A stretch of 64,000 nucleotides of DNA from Bradyrhizobium manausense (GCF_018130615.1 NZ_JAFCKB010000026.1:53542-117541); one strand, 5' to 3'. Positions 45,203 to 54,710 are shown, numbered from the stretch's first letter. The notes: generated from the letters alone by a model not told the origin. Translations and numbers: made by a program.

Positions 45203-45955
45203 ATGGCAAAGCCGGCAGTGGTTGTGGTGGGCGCGGACAAGGGCGGGGTCGGCAAGACCACGGTTTCGCGCACCCTGCTCGATTATTTTTCCGCCAACAA
45301 CGTGCCGACCCGCGCGTTCGACACGGAGTCGCCGCGGGGAACGCTGAAGCGCTTCCACCCCGAGATCACCGAAATCGTCGACATGACGACGACGGCCGAC
45401 CAGATGAAGATCTTCGATACGCTCAACGCGGTGAGCCCGTCGGTGACCGTGATCGACGTGCGCGCCGGCCTGCTCTCGCCCGCACTGGCCTCGCTCCGCG
45501 ACATCGGCTTCCTCGACGCCGCCAAGGCCGGGCAGATCACCTTCGCCGTGTTCCACATCCTCGGACCCTCGATCGCCTCGCTCGAGGAGATCGCGGAGAC
45601 GGCCGGCTTCATGAGCGGCGCAAAATATTTCCTGGTGAAGAACTTCATCAACGACACCCAGTTCTTCCAGTGGGACCAGGCCACCTACAATTCCTACTTT
45701 CACCGCATCAAGGACGCGACCGAGCTGACCATCCCGAAGCTCAACGAAATGGCCTATGAACAGGTCGAGGTATCGTCCGTCCCGTTCCTGAAATTCGTCG
45801 CCAACAAGGGCATCAACGACGAGGCTGCGAACTATTCCTTCGTGCTGCGCGGCTATGTCCGGCACTGGCTGGCGAACGTCTGGAGCGAGTTCGACCGGAT
45901 CCGGCTGACCGACATCGTCGGTTCGAAACCGGTCACCCGCAACAGCGAAAAATAG
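45203..45955 (+). CDS. ParA/MinD-like deviant Walker A ATPase
   Basis: A 250-residue P-loop ATPase. The deviant Walker A is KGGVGKTT at 13-20 with signature Lys13, the Walker A-prime Asp is Asp40 in AFDTES, and the Walker B Asp is Asp85 in VTVIDVRAG. This places it in the ParA/MinD/SIMIBI class, which positions cargo or loads client factors. The rest (FHILGPSIASLEEIAETAGF, KYFLVKNFINDTQFFQWD) does not match a characterised member I know. It lacks a MinD amphipathic C-terminal helix. It is followed 60 bp later by a second ATPase with the same layout, a probable paralogous partner. Confidence 0.85.
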   Translation: MAKPAVVVVGADKGGVGKTTVSRTLLDYFSANNVPTRAFDTESPRGTLKRFHPEITEIVDMTTTADQMKIFDTLNAVSPSVTVIDVRAGLLSPALASLRDIGFLDAAKAGQITFAVFHILGPSIASLEEIAETAGFMSGAKYFLVKNFINDTQFFQWDQATYNSYFHRIKDATELTIPKLNEMAYEQVEVSSVPFLKFVANKGINDEAANYSFVLRGYVRHWLANVWSEFDRIRLTDIVGSKPVTRNSEK

Positions 45956-46015
45956 TTGCGAAGGCCGGGCTGATACGGCTGGATTGGGCGGTAAGTTGGC
46001 CTGATATAGCTGTCG

Positions 46016-46684
46016 ATGTCCGCGACGCCCCTCTACATCATCTGTTCGCCCCGCCCGCAGGTCGGCAAGACACTGCTGGCGCGGCTGTTGAGCGAGTTCT
46101 TGCTTCTCAAGAACGGCAACGTCGCGGCCTTCGACGTCAATTTGAAGGAGCCCTCGCTGCTCGACTATCTGCCGCGGATCACCGAAACCGCTGACGTGAT
46201 CGATACCTACGGCAAGATGCAGCTGATGGATCGCGTCATCGTCGATGACGGGCTTGCCAAGATCATCGACCTCGGCTTCCACGCCTTCGACGAGTTCTTC
46301 AAGATGACCGACGAGATCGGCCTGCTCAAGGAGGCGGCGCGCCGGCACGTCGCACCACAGATCCTGTTCGTCGCCGACACCGACCGCGTCTCGGCCCGTG
46401 CCCATGAGATGCTGCGTCAGCAGATCCCGCGGATGAACCTGATCACGGTGGACAACGAGTTCGTCATCCGCGGCGAGCTGCCGCCCGCGATGGCGGGCGG
46501 CCGGCTGTTCCGCCTGCCGGCGCTGCCCGGCTTTCTCAAGACCTATATCGACCGGCTGAGCTTCTCCTTCACCGGCTACCTGCGCCAGGAGAAGGATTCC
46601 TCGACCGAGCTGCACCAGTGGACCCGCCGGAATTACCTCGCGTTCCGCGAACTCGAGCTCAGCCTGATCCTGCAACGCTCTTAA
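46016..46684 (+). CDS. Second P-loop ATPase-like protein, partner of the preceding ParA-like ATPase
   Basis: A 222-residue protein with a variant P-loop SPRPQVGKTL: Gly17, Lys18 and Thr19 align with the upstream ATPase, and its AFDVN Asp40 falls at the same residue number. The signature Lys13 of deviant Walker A proteins is Arg here. The middle (QILFVADTDRVSARAHEMLRQQIPRMNLITVDNEFVIRG) and the tail (YIDRLSFSFTGYLRQEKDSSTELHQWTRRNYLAFRELE) are not assignable. Same strand and 60-bp spacing suggest an operon and possibly a heteromeric ATPase pair. Hydrolysis may be weak given the missing Lys. Function unknown. Confidence 0.78.
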   Translation: MSATPLYIICSPRPQVGKTLLARLLSEFLLLKNGNVAAFDVNLKEPSLLDYLPRITETADVIDTYGKMQLMDRVIVDDGLAKIIDLGFHAFDEFFKMTDEIGLLKEAARRHVAPQILFVADTDRVSARAHEMLRQQIPRMNLITVDNEFVIRGELPPAMAGGRLFRLPALPGFLKTYIDRLSFSFTGYLRQEKDSSTELHQWTRRNYLAFRELELSLILQRS

Positions 46685-46685
46685 C

Positions 46686-46725
46686 GTCATTCCGGGGCGC
46701 GACGAAGTCGCGAGCCCGGAATGAC
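46686..46725. repeat. GTCATTCCGGGGCGCG palindromic repeat, copy 3 (short)
   Basis: A compact hairpin form: GTCATTCCGGGGCGCGACGA then GTCGCGAGCCCGGAATGAC. It begins right after the second ATPase stop and may end that transcript. Confidence 0.8.
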
Positions 46726-46730
46726 TGAAG

Positions 46731-46749
46731 ATTATTTTACCCGGATAAT
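46731..46749. promoter_or_regulatory. Near-palindrome around TTACCCGGATAA before the GIY-YIG-like gene
   Basis: ATTAT (46731-46735) and ATAAT (46745-46749) enclose TTTACCCGG; the inner TTACCCGGATAA is symmetric except for one base pair. It lies 66 bp upstream of the small gene start and looks like a repressor site. The cognate regulator is unknown. Confidence 0.45.
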
Positions 46750-46814
46750 ATTGACTCGGTGCATCCCTGCCGTTACAGGGACTGGGCAACAGCGTCCCAG
46801 CGAGGCACCTCCCC

Positions 46815-47147
46815 GTGAGCATCGACCGGAAAGCAGCCACCACCGCCTACAAGGAGCGGAAGACCATCGCGGGCATCTTTGTGGTCCGCTGTGCGGCCTC
46901 ACGCGAGGCCTGGGTCGGCCAGGCCCCGAACCTCGAGACCATCCAGAACCGCATCTGGTTCACCCTGCGCCAAGGCGGCCACCCCTGCCGCAGCCTCCAG
47001 GCCGCCTGGAACGCGCATGGCGAGGCCGGCCTGACGTTTGGCGAATGCGAACGTCTGGGGGACGAGGACAATGCCTATGTCAGGAACGCGCTGCTGAAGG
47101 AGCGCGCGCTGCATTGGCGGGCCGAGCTGAAGGCCGACGCGATCTGA
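46815..47147 (+). CDS. Small GIY-YIG-like protein
   Basis: A 110-residue protein that looks like a divergent GIY-YIG nuclease domain: GIFVVRCAASREAWVGQAP replaces the paired GIY..YIG strands, NRIWFTLRQGGHPCRSLQAAWNAHG supplies the conserved Arg helix, and LTFGECERLGDED carries an acidic residue near the expected metal Glu. The start is GTG. The fold covers the whole protein with no extra DNA-binding domain, so it could be a small endonuclease or a non-catalytic relative. It stands alone between a repeat and apt (convergent). Confidence 0.6.
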   Translation: MSIDRKAATTAYKERKTIAGIFVVRCAASREAWVGQAPNLETIQNRIWFTLRQGGHPCRSLQAAWNAHGEAGLTFGECERLGDEDNAYVRNALLKERALHWRAELKADAI

Positions 47148-47163
47148 CGATCGCTAGCCGGCA

Positions 47164-47703
<540 letters not shown>

Positions 47704-47721
47704 TTGTATCCCATGTCAGCT

Positions 47722-47760
47722 GTCATTCCGGGACGGCTCGAAGAGCCTAACCCGGAATGA
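47722..47760. repeat. GTCATTCCGGG palindromic repeat, copy 4 (short)
   Basis: GTCATTCCGGGACGGCTCGA followed by AGAGCC..CCCGGAATGA forms a hairpin between apt and the end of trpE(G). Confidence 0.75.
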
Positions 47761-47778
47761 TAAGTATAAAACATGCAC

Positions 47779-49944
47779 TTAATTCGTCCCGGCACCCAGC
47801 CGGAACGCATTCTCGACAATCTTCAAGCCCACCTCGTTGCCGAGCGACATCAGCGATTCCGGGTGGAACTGGACGCCGGCAACCGGCAGGGTCTTGTGCT
47901 CCAGCGCCATGGCGACACCGTCTTCGGTGCTGGCGGTGACACTGAGCACGTCCGGCATGCTATCGCGCTCGACAAAGAGCGAATGATAGCGGCCGATGAC
48001 GATTTCGTTCGGCAGATTGCGCATCAGGCGCCCGCCGCGCACCTGGACCCGCGAGGGCCGACCGTGCGCGGGATGGGTGAGTTGACCGAGCTCGCCGCCG
48101 AAATATTCGCCGATCGCCTGCACGCCGAGACAGACGCCGAACACCGGCAGCTTGTTCTCCAGCGCCGCGTCGATCGTCTTCTTGATCCCGAAATCCTCCG
48201 GGCGCCCCGGACCGGGCGACAGCACCAGCAAATCCCACCTCTTCTGCTTGAGCATGGCGAGCGCATGCACATAGCGGACCACGGTGACCTCGGCGCCGAC
48301 CTGGCGGAAATAGTCGGCGAGCATATGCACAAAACTGTCGTCATGGTCGATCAGCAACACGCGCTTGCCCGAACCGGTGGCATCCGGCGCGAAGCTCGAC
48401 AGCGGTTTCGGCGGATCGCCGCGCAGCGCCTGGAACAGCGCCGCGGCCTTGACCTGGCATTCGCGGTCCTCCGCAGCGGGATCGGAATCGAACAGACAGG
48501 TGGCGCCGACACGCACCTCGGCGAGGCCATCCTTCATGCGGATGGTGCGGATGGTGAGGCCGGTATTGATGCTGCCGTCAAAGTTCACCGCACCAATCGC
48601 GCCGGCATACCAGCGCCGCGGCGAGCGTTCGTGATCCTCGACGAACTGCATCGCCCAGAGTTTTGGCGCGCCTGTTACCGTCACGGCCCAGGCATGGGTG
48701 AGGAAAGCGTCGAGCGCGTCGAAGCCGGGGCGCAGCATACCTTCGACATGATCGACGGTGTGAAACAGCTTTGAATAGGTCTCGATCTGCCGCCGTGCCA
48801 AGACCTTGATCGTGCCGGGAACACAGACGCGCGCCTTGTCGTTGCGATCCACGTCGGTGCACATGTTGAGCTCGAACTCGTCCTTCTCCGAGTTCAGGAG
48901 CTGGCGGATCTGCTCGGCATCGCCGATCGCATCGGTGCCTCGCGCGATCGTGCCCGAGATCGGGCAGGTCTCGACCCGCCGTCCATCGGAGCGCACGAAC
49001 ATTTCCGGCGAGGCGGAGACGAGGAATTCGCCTTCGCCGAGATTCATCAACGCGCCATAGGGCGACGGGTTGATGACGCAGAGGCGCTGGAACACTTCGG
49101 CCGGCGAACGGTCGCAGGGCTCGGCGAACAGCTGACCCGGCACGGCCTCGAAGAGATCACCGCGGGCGAAGGCCGCGCGTGCGGTCTCGACCGTCGCCTG
49201 ATATTCGCCGGGCGCGTGATCGGCAAAACCCTGGCGCCCCGTCTTCACATACGGGCTCTCGGCCGTCTCGCGCGGCAAGCCTTCGGTCGATTTTCCCTTC
49301 CAGGCGAAATCGTAGCTGAGCACCACGCCGCGCCCCGTGGCACGGTCGTAGGCGAGCAGGCGATCGGGGACGTAGAGCACGATGTCGCGCTGGTCTTGCT
49401 CGCGCGAGCGCTTCTGCACGAGGTCCTCGATCTGGAACACGAGGTCGTAGGCGAAGGCGCCGAACAGGCCGAGCAGCCCGTCGTCATTGGCGGAGAAGGC
49501 AGCGATAAGATCGCGCACCAGCGACATCACGCTGGCGCGTCGCGTGCGCTGGTCTTCCTCGACCGGCGCGTCGCCACGGATGATGTGACCGGCAAGCCGC
49601 GTGGCGGTCTTCTCGGAGATCACCACGCAGGGCTCGCGCAGGACGTCAGCGAGGAAGGCGATCAGCACCTCGCCGCGTGCGTTGAGCGCTTCGAGCTTGA
49701 AATTGATGCCGACGGTTTCGAGCTTGAGCGGCGGATCGGAAAAGCCCAGGTCGAAGCTCTCGTAGCGCCCGGGGACGGTGGTGCCGGAGGACAGCACCAC
49801 GCCGCGTCGACGATCGAGCAGGCTGACGAGATCGTCGAGCCTGGAGGCGCCGCCGGTAAACTGTTCGGCCACGCGCGTGATCGCGAGACCGCCGCGGGTG
49901 ACGTAATCGCTTCTGGCCGGGAGGGCAAAGACTGTCCTATTCAT
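47779..49944 (-). CDS. trpE(G): Anthranilate synthase, fused TrpE-TrpG
   Basis: A 721-residue fusion that makes anthranilate from chorismate and glutamine, the first step of tryptophan synthesis. Residues ~1-515 are the TrpE part, with FEAVPGQLFAEPC, SPEMFVRSDGRRVETCPISGTIARG, LLNSEKDEFELNMCTDVDRND and TGAPKLWAMQFVE. After a short linker, ~530-721 is the glutamine amidotransferase, with VLLIDHDDSFVHMLADYF, nucleophile Cys near 603 in FGVCLGVQAIGEYFGG, and VAGVQFHPESLMS carrying the His-Glu pair. Fusion in this order is typical of rhizobia. A leader peptide with two Trp codons and hairpins lies upstream, so it is controlled by attenuation. Confidence 0.96.
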   Translation of the reverse strand: MNRTVFALPARSDYVTRGGLAITRVAEQFTGGASRLDDLVSLLDRRRGVVLSSGTTVPGRYESFDLGFSDPPLKLETVGINFKLEALNARGEVLIAFLADVLREPCVVISEKTATRLAGHIIRGDAPVEEDQRTRRASVMSLVRDLIAAFSANDDGLLGLFGAFAYDLVFQIEDLVQKRSREQDQRDIVLYVPDRLLAYDRATGRGVVLSYDFAWKGKSTEGLPRETAESPYVKTGRQGFADHAPGEYQATVETARAAFARGDLFEAVPGQLFAEPCDRSPAEVFQRLCVINPSPYGALMNLGEGEFLVSASPEMFVRSDGRRVETCPISGTIARGTDAIGDAEQIRQLLNSEKDEFELNMCTDVDRNDKARVCVPGTIKVLARRQIETYSKLFHTVDHVEGMLRPGFDALDAFLTHAWAVTVTGAPKLWAMQFVEDHERSPRRWYAGAIGAVNFDGSINTGLTIRTIRMKDGLAEVRVGATCLFDSDPAAEDRECQVKAAALFQALRGDPPKPLSSFAPDATGSGKRVLLIDHDDSFVHMLADYFRQVGAEVTVVRYVHALAMLKQKRWDLLVLSPGPGRPEDFGIKKTIDAALENKLPVFGVCLGVQAIGEYFGGELGQLTHPAHGRPSRVQVRGGRLMRNLPNEIVIGRYHSLFVERDSMPDVLSVTASTEDGVAMALEHKTLPVAGVQFHPESLMSLGNEVGLKIVENAFRLGAGTN

Positions 49945-49996
49945 GTCGTCCTCTTACGAAACTTGCCGAGGAAACGCCACACAGGACAAACGATCA

Positions 49997-50020
49997 GGCC
50001 GCCGCGCTGTGCTGGCGACC
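49997..50020 (-). terminator. Attenuator terminator hairpin of trpE(G)
   Basis: On the minus strand GGTCGCC (from 50020) pairs with GGCGGCC (to 49997) with one U-G pair, followed by TGATCGTTTGT, a weak U-rich run. It lies between the leader peptide stop and the trpE(G) ATG, where the attenuator terminator is expected. Confidence 0.6.
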
Positions 50021-50045
50021 TCAGACGATTTTGGGAAAACAAATC

Positions 50046-50107
50046 GCACCGGCCACCTCTTAGGAGGTGCGCCACCAACGACGGGATGGGCAGGCTGCGG
50101 TGCTCAT
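50046..50107 (-). promoter_or_regulatory. trpL: trp leader peptide gene and pairing region (attenuator)
   Basis: The minus strand from 50107 to 50060 encodes a 15-residue peptide, MSTAACPSRRWWRTS, ending in TAA. Two adjacent Trp codons sit just before a CACCTCCTAAGAGGTG hairpin spanning the stop codon. Stalling at TGG TGG when Trp-tRNA is short would free downstream RNA to avoid the terminator at 49997-50020. The arrangement matches rhizobial trpE(G) attenuation. Confidence 0.85.
50060..50107 (-). CDS. trpL: trp operon leader peptide, 15 residues
   Basis: ATG at 50107 to TAA at 50060 on the minus strand. The peptide MSTAACPSRRWWRTS has tandem tryptophans at 11-12. It is not expected to act as a protein; its translation senses charged tRNA-Trp. 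It starts 163 bp before the trpE(G) ATG. The peptide is too short for usual gene finders and is hidden inside longer meaningless frames. Confidence 0.85.
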   Translation of the reverse strand: MSTAACPSRRWWRTS

Positions 50108-50168
50108 GGGCCGGATACTCACCATGGCGCGGGGACGGCGTCAAGGGCGGGCGGACTGCGGTAGCCCC

Positions 50169-50777
50169 CTATTGTTCCTCCGGCTCCGGCAACCAGTCGA
50201 ATTTGCGCTTCTTGCGATCCCATTTAAGGACCGAGCTGCCATCACACTCCATGCATGACCAGACGACAATCGTGTTGTCCTTCCCCTTCTGGAGCGCGCC
50301 GAATTGATGATCCGTCTGCACGGCATTCACAAATCTGATCTTGGTTTTGCCGTCCGCAGGTTGATCCAGGATCAGGATAAAGCTGCCCTTCTTGCCAGCG
50401 CAGTCCTCATAGGCGCCCACCAAGGCGACTTGCTTCGACGCCGAACCATCGAAATGCCCTTCGATCGCGAACGACATCCCGGCTGCCAGCATTTGGTCGA
50501 CGCCTTTCGTGTCGACCAGCCACTCCCTCGGGATGAGATCCTTGCGAAATTCGGTCGCCTTGCACCAGTTCTTTCGTATCTGGCTCACGGGAATACCGCG
50601 AACCTCGGTCGTGAACGGATGGAATTCGGCGCCAACCCACCAAGCCGGATTATTTGAGTCCCCCTGCATCGTCACAAATGCCGGCTCGGCCCGAGCATGC
50701 GCAATCACAAAGAACAAACAACTGCACAGGGCAATGGTCCATCGCCCGGCACTGACGAAGGCGCTCCTGACAGGCAC
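50169..50777 (-). CDS. Secreted protein of unknown function
   Basis: A ~202-residue exported protein. The GTG at 50777, with GAAGGA 9 bases upstream, gives a good signal peptide (MPVRSAFVSAGRWTIALCSC .. IAHARA-EP); a TTG at 50798 is the longer alternative. The mature part has four cysteines (NWCKATEF, YEDCAGKKG, WSCMECDG) that could form two disulfides, a repeated Lys/Asp character, and no recognisable domain. The stop lies ~60 bp upstream of the trp leader region on the same strand, so its transcript could read toward trp; this is not evident from structure. Confidence 0.65.
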   Translation of the reverse strand: MPVRSAFVSAGRWTIALCSCLFFVIAHARAEPAFVTMQGDSNNPAWWVGAEFHPFTTEVRGIPVSQIRKNWCKATEFRKDLIPREWLVDTKGVDQMLAAGMSFAIEGHFDGSASKQVALVGAYEDCAGKKGSFILILDQPADGKTKIRFVNAVQTDHQFGALQKGKDNTIVVWSCMECDGSSVLKWDRKKRKFDWLPEPEEQ

Positions 50778-50860
50778 GGCTCTCAATCCTTCAATCAAAA
50801 GACGTGCCCCTCAGCTCGTCAACGCACGGCCGCGTGCTCGCATCAGCGCGCCTCTGCGTT

Positions 50861-51535
50861 TCACCCCAAATGCTTCCTGAAAAACTCCGTCGCCCGGCCC
50901 CAGGCGAGCTCGGCGGCTTCGCGGTCGTGCACGGCCTGGCGCTGCTCGTTGACGAAGGCGTGCTCGGCGTCATAGCGGAACAGCTCGAGCGACTTGCCGG
51001 CGGCCTTCATGGCCTTTTCGAAGCCGTTGACCAGATCGGGCGTGCACCAATCGTCCTTGTTGGCGAAATGGGCCTGGAGCGGGATCTTGACGTCGGCGGG
51101 CTTGGCGGCCTGCTCCGGCGGGATGCCGTAGAACACGACGCCGGCGGCGAGCTCCGGCACATGGACCGCGCCAATGATGGTGACGGCGCCGCCGAGGCAG
51201 AAGCCGGTGAGCCCGACCTTGGCGCCGTTGCGCGACAGATATTGCGTGGCCCCGCGCACCGTCTGCGTGGTGGCGTCCATGAAGTCGAGCGAGTTCATCT
51301 CTTTGCCGGCAGCGTCCGTGTCGTGATACGGCACCACCTTGCCCTTGTAGAGATCCGGCGCGAGCGCATCGAAGCCGGCAAGCGCAAAGCGGTCGCACAG
51401 GCCCTTGATCTGGTCCGACAGGCCCCACCATTCCTGGATCACGACCACGCCCGGCGCATTGCCGCGTGCGGCGTTCGCAAGATAGCCCGAGGCATCCTTG
51501 CCGTCCGGGCGCTTGAAGGTGATGACGGTTCCCAT
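50861..51535 (-). CDS. Dienelactone hydrolase-family protein
   Basis: A 224-residue alpha/beta hydrolase. It has the family GVVVIQEWWGLSDQIKGLCDRFA, nucleophile Cys in GFCLGGAV (Cys-type elbow), and the late HAF motif DAEHAFVNEQRQAVHD with the catalytic His. Dienelactone hydrolases open lactone intermediates of chlorocatechol degradation, but many homologues act on other esters. The start at 51535 (MGTVITFKRPDGK) is chosen because upstream sequence is repeat. No catabolic genes are adjacent. Confidence 0.88.
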   Translation of the reverse strand: MGTVITFKRPDGKDASGYLANAARGNAPGVVVIQEWWGLSDQIKGLCDRFALAGFDALAPDLYKGKVVPYHDTDAAGKEMNSLDFMDATTQTVRGATQYLSRNGAKVGLTGFCLGGAVTIIGAVHVPELAAGVVFYGIPPEQAAKPADVKIPLQAHFANKDDWCTPDLVNGFEKAMKAAGKSLELFRYDAEHAFVNEQRQAVHDREAAELAWGRATEFFRKHLG

Positions 51536-51613
51536 GGTGTCCTCCGACGCGTTTCTGGGGGAGAGGTTGCGGTATTTTGGCGGGTGGGAGGGCGCGAGGC
51601 AATCCACACTCTC

Positions 51614-51717
51614 GTCATTCCGGGGGGCGCGACCGCGCGAGCCCGGAATCCATCGGGCCTCAGAATGAGCAGATGAATGGATTCCGGGTTCGATGCTGGG
51701 CATCGCCCCGGAATGAC
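51614..51717. repeat. GTCATTCCGGGG palindromic repeat, copy 5
   Basis: Opens GTCATTCCGGGGGGCGCG, centre AATGGATTCCGGGTTCGATG, closes CATCGCCCCGGAATGAC. It lies upstream of the dienelactone hydrolase gene and next to the fbcH terminator. Confidence 0.8.
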
Positions 51718-51723
51718 GACAAC

Positions 51724-51746
51724 AAAAAAGCCCCCTCGCGGGGGCC
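51724..51746 (-). terminator. Rho-independent terminator of fbcFH
   Basis: The stem CCCCC (51731-51735), loop TCGC, GGGGG (51740-51744), extended by G-C pairs, is followed on the minus strand by six T (A tract 51724-51729). It lies ~30 bp after the fbcH stop. Confidence 0.88.
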
Positions 51747-51774
51747 TTTTCATTTTCGTCTCATCTCAAGCCGC

Positions 51775-53838
51775 TCAATGCGAGTCGGCCCAGACCTTCT
51801 TCTTGGTGAAGTACATCAGGAACGCGAACAGGATCAGGAACACGAACACCTGGAGGCCGAGGCGCTTGCGCGCTTCCATGTGCGGCTCGGCTGTCCACAT
51901 CAGGAACGTGGTGACGTCCTTGGAATACTGCGCGACCGTCGTCGGCGAGCCGTCGTCATAGGTGACCTGACCGTCGCTGAGCGGCTTCGGCATCTTGATG
52001 GCATGGCCCGGGAAGTACTTGTTGTAGTACGAGCCTTCCGGGATGGTCACGCCTTCCGGCACCTTCTCCTCGAAGCCCTGGAGCACCGCCGAGACGTAGT
52101 CCGGGCCCTGCTCCTGATACTGGCTGAAGAAGTCGATGATGAACATCGGGAAGCCGCGGCCATAGGAACGCGCTTTGGTGATCAGCGACAGGTCGGGTGG
52201 CGCCGCGCCGCCGTTCGCCGCACGCGCGGCCTGCTCGTTCGGGAACGGCGAGGGGAAGTAGTCCGCGGGCCGGCCCGGGCGCTCGAACATGTCGCCCGCG
52301 TCGTTCGGACCGTCCTTGATCTTGTAGTCGGAGGCGAAGGCCGCCGCCTGTGCCGTCGAATAGCCGGGACCACCGGCTTCCGCGAGATTGCGGAAGGCGA
52401 TGTAGGACAGGCCGTGGCAGTTGGAGCAGACTTCCTTGTAGACCTTCAGGCCGCGCTGGAGCGCACCGCGGTCATATTTGCCGAAAGGGCCCGCGAACGA
52501 CCAGCTGTTGCCCGGCGGCTTGGTGCCGCCTTCCTCGGCGCGGGCATCCTGCAGGGTGCCGACGAACAGCGCTCCGGCCGCCACGAGCGCGACCGCGATC
52601 GAGGCCACGGCCTTGCCGCTCTTGGCGAGAACCGCCTCCGAGATCGAGTTCGGCACCGGCCGCGGCGTCTCGATACGCGAGAGCAGCGGCAGCACGATCA
52701 GGAAGTAGGCGAAGTAGCAGACCGTCAGGACCCGGCCGGCGATCACGTAGATGCCTTCCGGCGGCTGCGCGCCGAGATAGCCGAGCAGGATGCAGACCAC
52801 GACGAAGATCCAGAAGAACTGCTTGGCCAGCGGACGGTACTTCGACGACCTGGTCCTGGCGCTATCGAGCCAAGGCAGGAAGCACAGGATGATGATCGCC
52901 GAGAACATCCCGATCACGCCCGCGAGCTTGTTCGGGATCGAGCGCAGGATCGCGTAGAACGGCAGGTAGTACCATTCCGGCACGATGTGCGGCGGCGTCA
53001 CCCCCGGGTTCGCCGGAATGTAGTTGTCGGCGTCGCCGAGATAGTTCGGCATGTAGAAGATGAACCAGGCGTAGAGCAGCAGGAAGCAGGCGACGCCGAA
53101 CCCGTCCTTGATGGTCGCGTGCGGCGTGAACGGCACCGTGTCCTTTTCCGTCTTCGGCTCGACGCCATCAGGATTGTTCTGACCGGCAACATGCAGCGCC
53201 CAGACGTGGAGCACGACGACGCCCGCGATCAGGAATGGCAGCAGGTAGTGCAGCGAGAAGAAGCGGTTCAGCGTCGGGTTGCCGACCGAATAGCCGCCCC
53301 ACAACAGCGTCACGATGCTTTCGCCCACATAAGGAATGGCGGAGAACAGATTGGTGATGACGGTGGCGCCCCAGAAGCTCATCTGGCCCCACGGCAGCAC
53401 GTAGCCCATGAAGCCCGTCGCCATCATCAGGAGGTAGATGATGACACCGAGAATCCAGAGCACCTCACGCGGCTCCTTGTAGGAGCCGTAATAGAGGCCG
53501 CGCAGCATGTGGACGTAGACCGCGAAGAAGAACATCGACGCGCCGCAAGCATGCATGTTGCGCAGCAGCCAGCCGTAATTGACGTCACGGACCAGCAGCT
53601 CGACCGACTTGAAGGCAAGATCGGCATGCGGCGTATAGTGCATCGCCAGGATCACGCCGGTCAGGATCTGCATCCCCAGCATGAAGGAGAGGATGGCGCC
53701 GAAGGTCCACCAGTAGTTCAGGTTGCGCGGGGTGGGGTAGACGACGAAGGAGGAATGGATGAGACCAATGATCGGCAGGCGCCGCTCGATCCATTGCAGG
53801 GCCGGATTGCTCGGCTGGTAGTCGGATGGTCCGCTCAT
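51775..53838 (-). CDS. fbcH: Cytochrome b/c1 fusion of the bc1 complex
   Basis: A 687-residue precursor of cytochromes b and c1. Residues ~1-410 are cytochrome b with two heme-binding His pairs at 13-residue spacing ([40 protein letters not shown]) and the Qo motif PEWYYLPF. A second signal-like helix ([20 protein letters not shown] .. DARAEE) starts cytochrome c1, with heme motif CSNCHGLSY, the Met ligand region GHAIKMPKP, and a C-terminal anchor [16 protein letters not shown]. The fusion is cut after export in Bradyrhizobium japonicum. It lies 62 bp downstream of fbcF. The complex oxidises ubiquinol. Confidence 0.96.
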   Translation of the reverse strand: MSGPSDYQPSNPALQWIERRLPIIGLIHSSFVVYPTPRNLNYWWTFGAILSFMLGMQILTGVILAMHYTPHADLAFKSVELLVRDVNYGWLLRNMHACGASMFFFAVYVHMLRGLYYGSYKEPREVLWILGVIIYLLMMATGFMGYVLPWGQMSFWGATVITNLFSAIPYVGESIVTLLWGGYSVGNPTLNRFFSLHYLLPFLIAGVVVLHVWALHVAGQNNPDGVEPKTEKDTVPFTPHATIKDGFGVACFLLLYAWFIFYMPNYLGDADNYIPANPGVTPPHIVPEWYYLPFYAILRSIPNKLAGVIGMFSAIIILCFLPWLDSARTRSSKYRPLAKQFFWIFVVVCILLGYLGAQPPEGIYVIAGRVLTVCYFAYFLIVLPLLSRIETPRPVPNSISEAVLAKSGKAVASIAVALVAAGALFVGTLQDARAEEGGTKPPGNSWSFAGPFGKYDRGALQRGLKVYKEVCSNCHGLSYIAFRNLAEAGGPGYSTAQAAAFASDYKIKDGPNDAGDMFERPGRPADYFPSPFPNEQAARAANGGAAPPDLSLITKARSYGRGFPMFIIDFFSQYQEQGPDYVSAVLQGFEEKVPEGVTIPEGSYYNKYFPGHAIKMPKPLSDGQVTYDDGSPTTVAQYSKDVTTFLMWTAEPHMEARKRLGLQVFVFLILFAFLMYFTKKKVWADSH

Positions 53839-53900
53839 GATGCGATCCTGAGGAAATAAGACGACGAGACGGCGCGAAGCTTCGGACGCGGGTCCGAGGC

Positions 53901-54431
53901 TCAGCCGATCTGGATTTTGGTGTCGGAAACGAACTGGTACGGCGGCACCGGCAGGTTCGCGGGCGCGGGCCCCTGGCGGATGCGGCCGGACGAATCGTAC
54001 TGCGAACCATGGCAAGGGCAGAAGAACCCGTCGTAATTGCCTTCATGGGCGATCGGGATGCAGCCGAGATGGGTGCAGATGCCGATCACGACCAGCCACT
54101 GCTCGTGGCCGGACTTGACCCGGGCCTCGTCGGACTGCGGATCGGGCAAGCTCGCCACGGGAACGGCGCGCGCCTCGTCGATCTGCTTCTTGGTGCGGTG
54201 GCTGATGTAGATCGGCTTGCCGCGCCAGAACACCTTGATGTCCTGCCCCTCGGCGACCGGGCTCAGATCGACCTCGATCGGCGCACCGGCGGCGATGGTC
54301 GAGGCGTCCGGATTCATTTGGGAGATAAAGGGCCAGAGCGCAGCCGCGCCCCCTACTGCTGCAGCTGCCCCCGTTGCAACGAATAAGAAATCACGGCGTG
54401 TCGGATGGTCCGCCGAAGACGCTGTCGTCAC
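53901..54431 (-). CDS. fbcF: Rieske iron-sulfur subunit of the bc1 complex
   Basis: A 176-residue Rieske protein that passes electrons from ubiquinol to cytochrome c1. The N-terminus is a Tat-type anchor ([22 protein letters not shown]). The 2Fe-2S ligands are in CTHLGCIP and CPCHGSQYD. Both boxes are intact and the length is standard. It is the first gene of fbcFH and lies divergent from trmL with a ~280-bp shared control region in which no clear operator was found. Confidence 0.96.
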   Translation of the reverse strand: MTTASSADHPTRRDFLFVATGAAAAVGGAAALWPFISQMNPDASTIAAGAPIEVDLSPVAEGQDIKVFWRGKPIYISHRTKKQIDEARAVPVASLPDPQSDEARVKSGHEQWLVVIGICTHLGCIPIAHEGNYDGFFCPCHGSQYDSSGRIRQGPAPANLPVPPYQFVSDTKIQIG

Positions 54432-54710
54432 GATTCCAACCCTTTCTTCTTATGCGTCCGGTGGAACCGCTCCGGGAGCCCCCAAGGTCCCCGGAACAGT
54501 GCTGCCGGCGCCCGCGGCCCCCCGCGGCGGCAGAACTTCACTTGTCCGCGCCAAAACAAGGCGAAAACACCAGTCCAGAATCGTTCTATTGGCACCCTTG
54601 CAGGGCGAGCGCAAGCCCGCTAACGGCGCGGGAGCGTGCAATGCACGAATTCCGCGGCCAGCGATGTTTTATTGAGACATTTCCGGCCCTCAACAGACCC
54701 GCCACCGCCC

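Noticed and set aside
49941-50144. 67-residue minus-strand frame just upstream of trpE(G)
   Set aside because: It overlaps the attenuator in another frame; the 15-residue leader peptide explains the region better.
51577-53859. 760-residue plus-strand frame across fbcH
   Set aside because: Arg/Glu/His-rich antisense shadow; fbcH has heme and PEWY motifs on the other strand.
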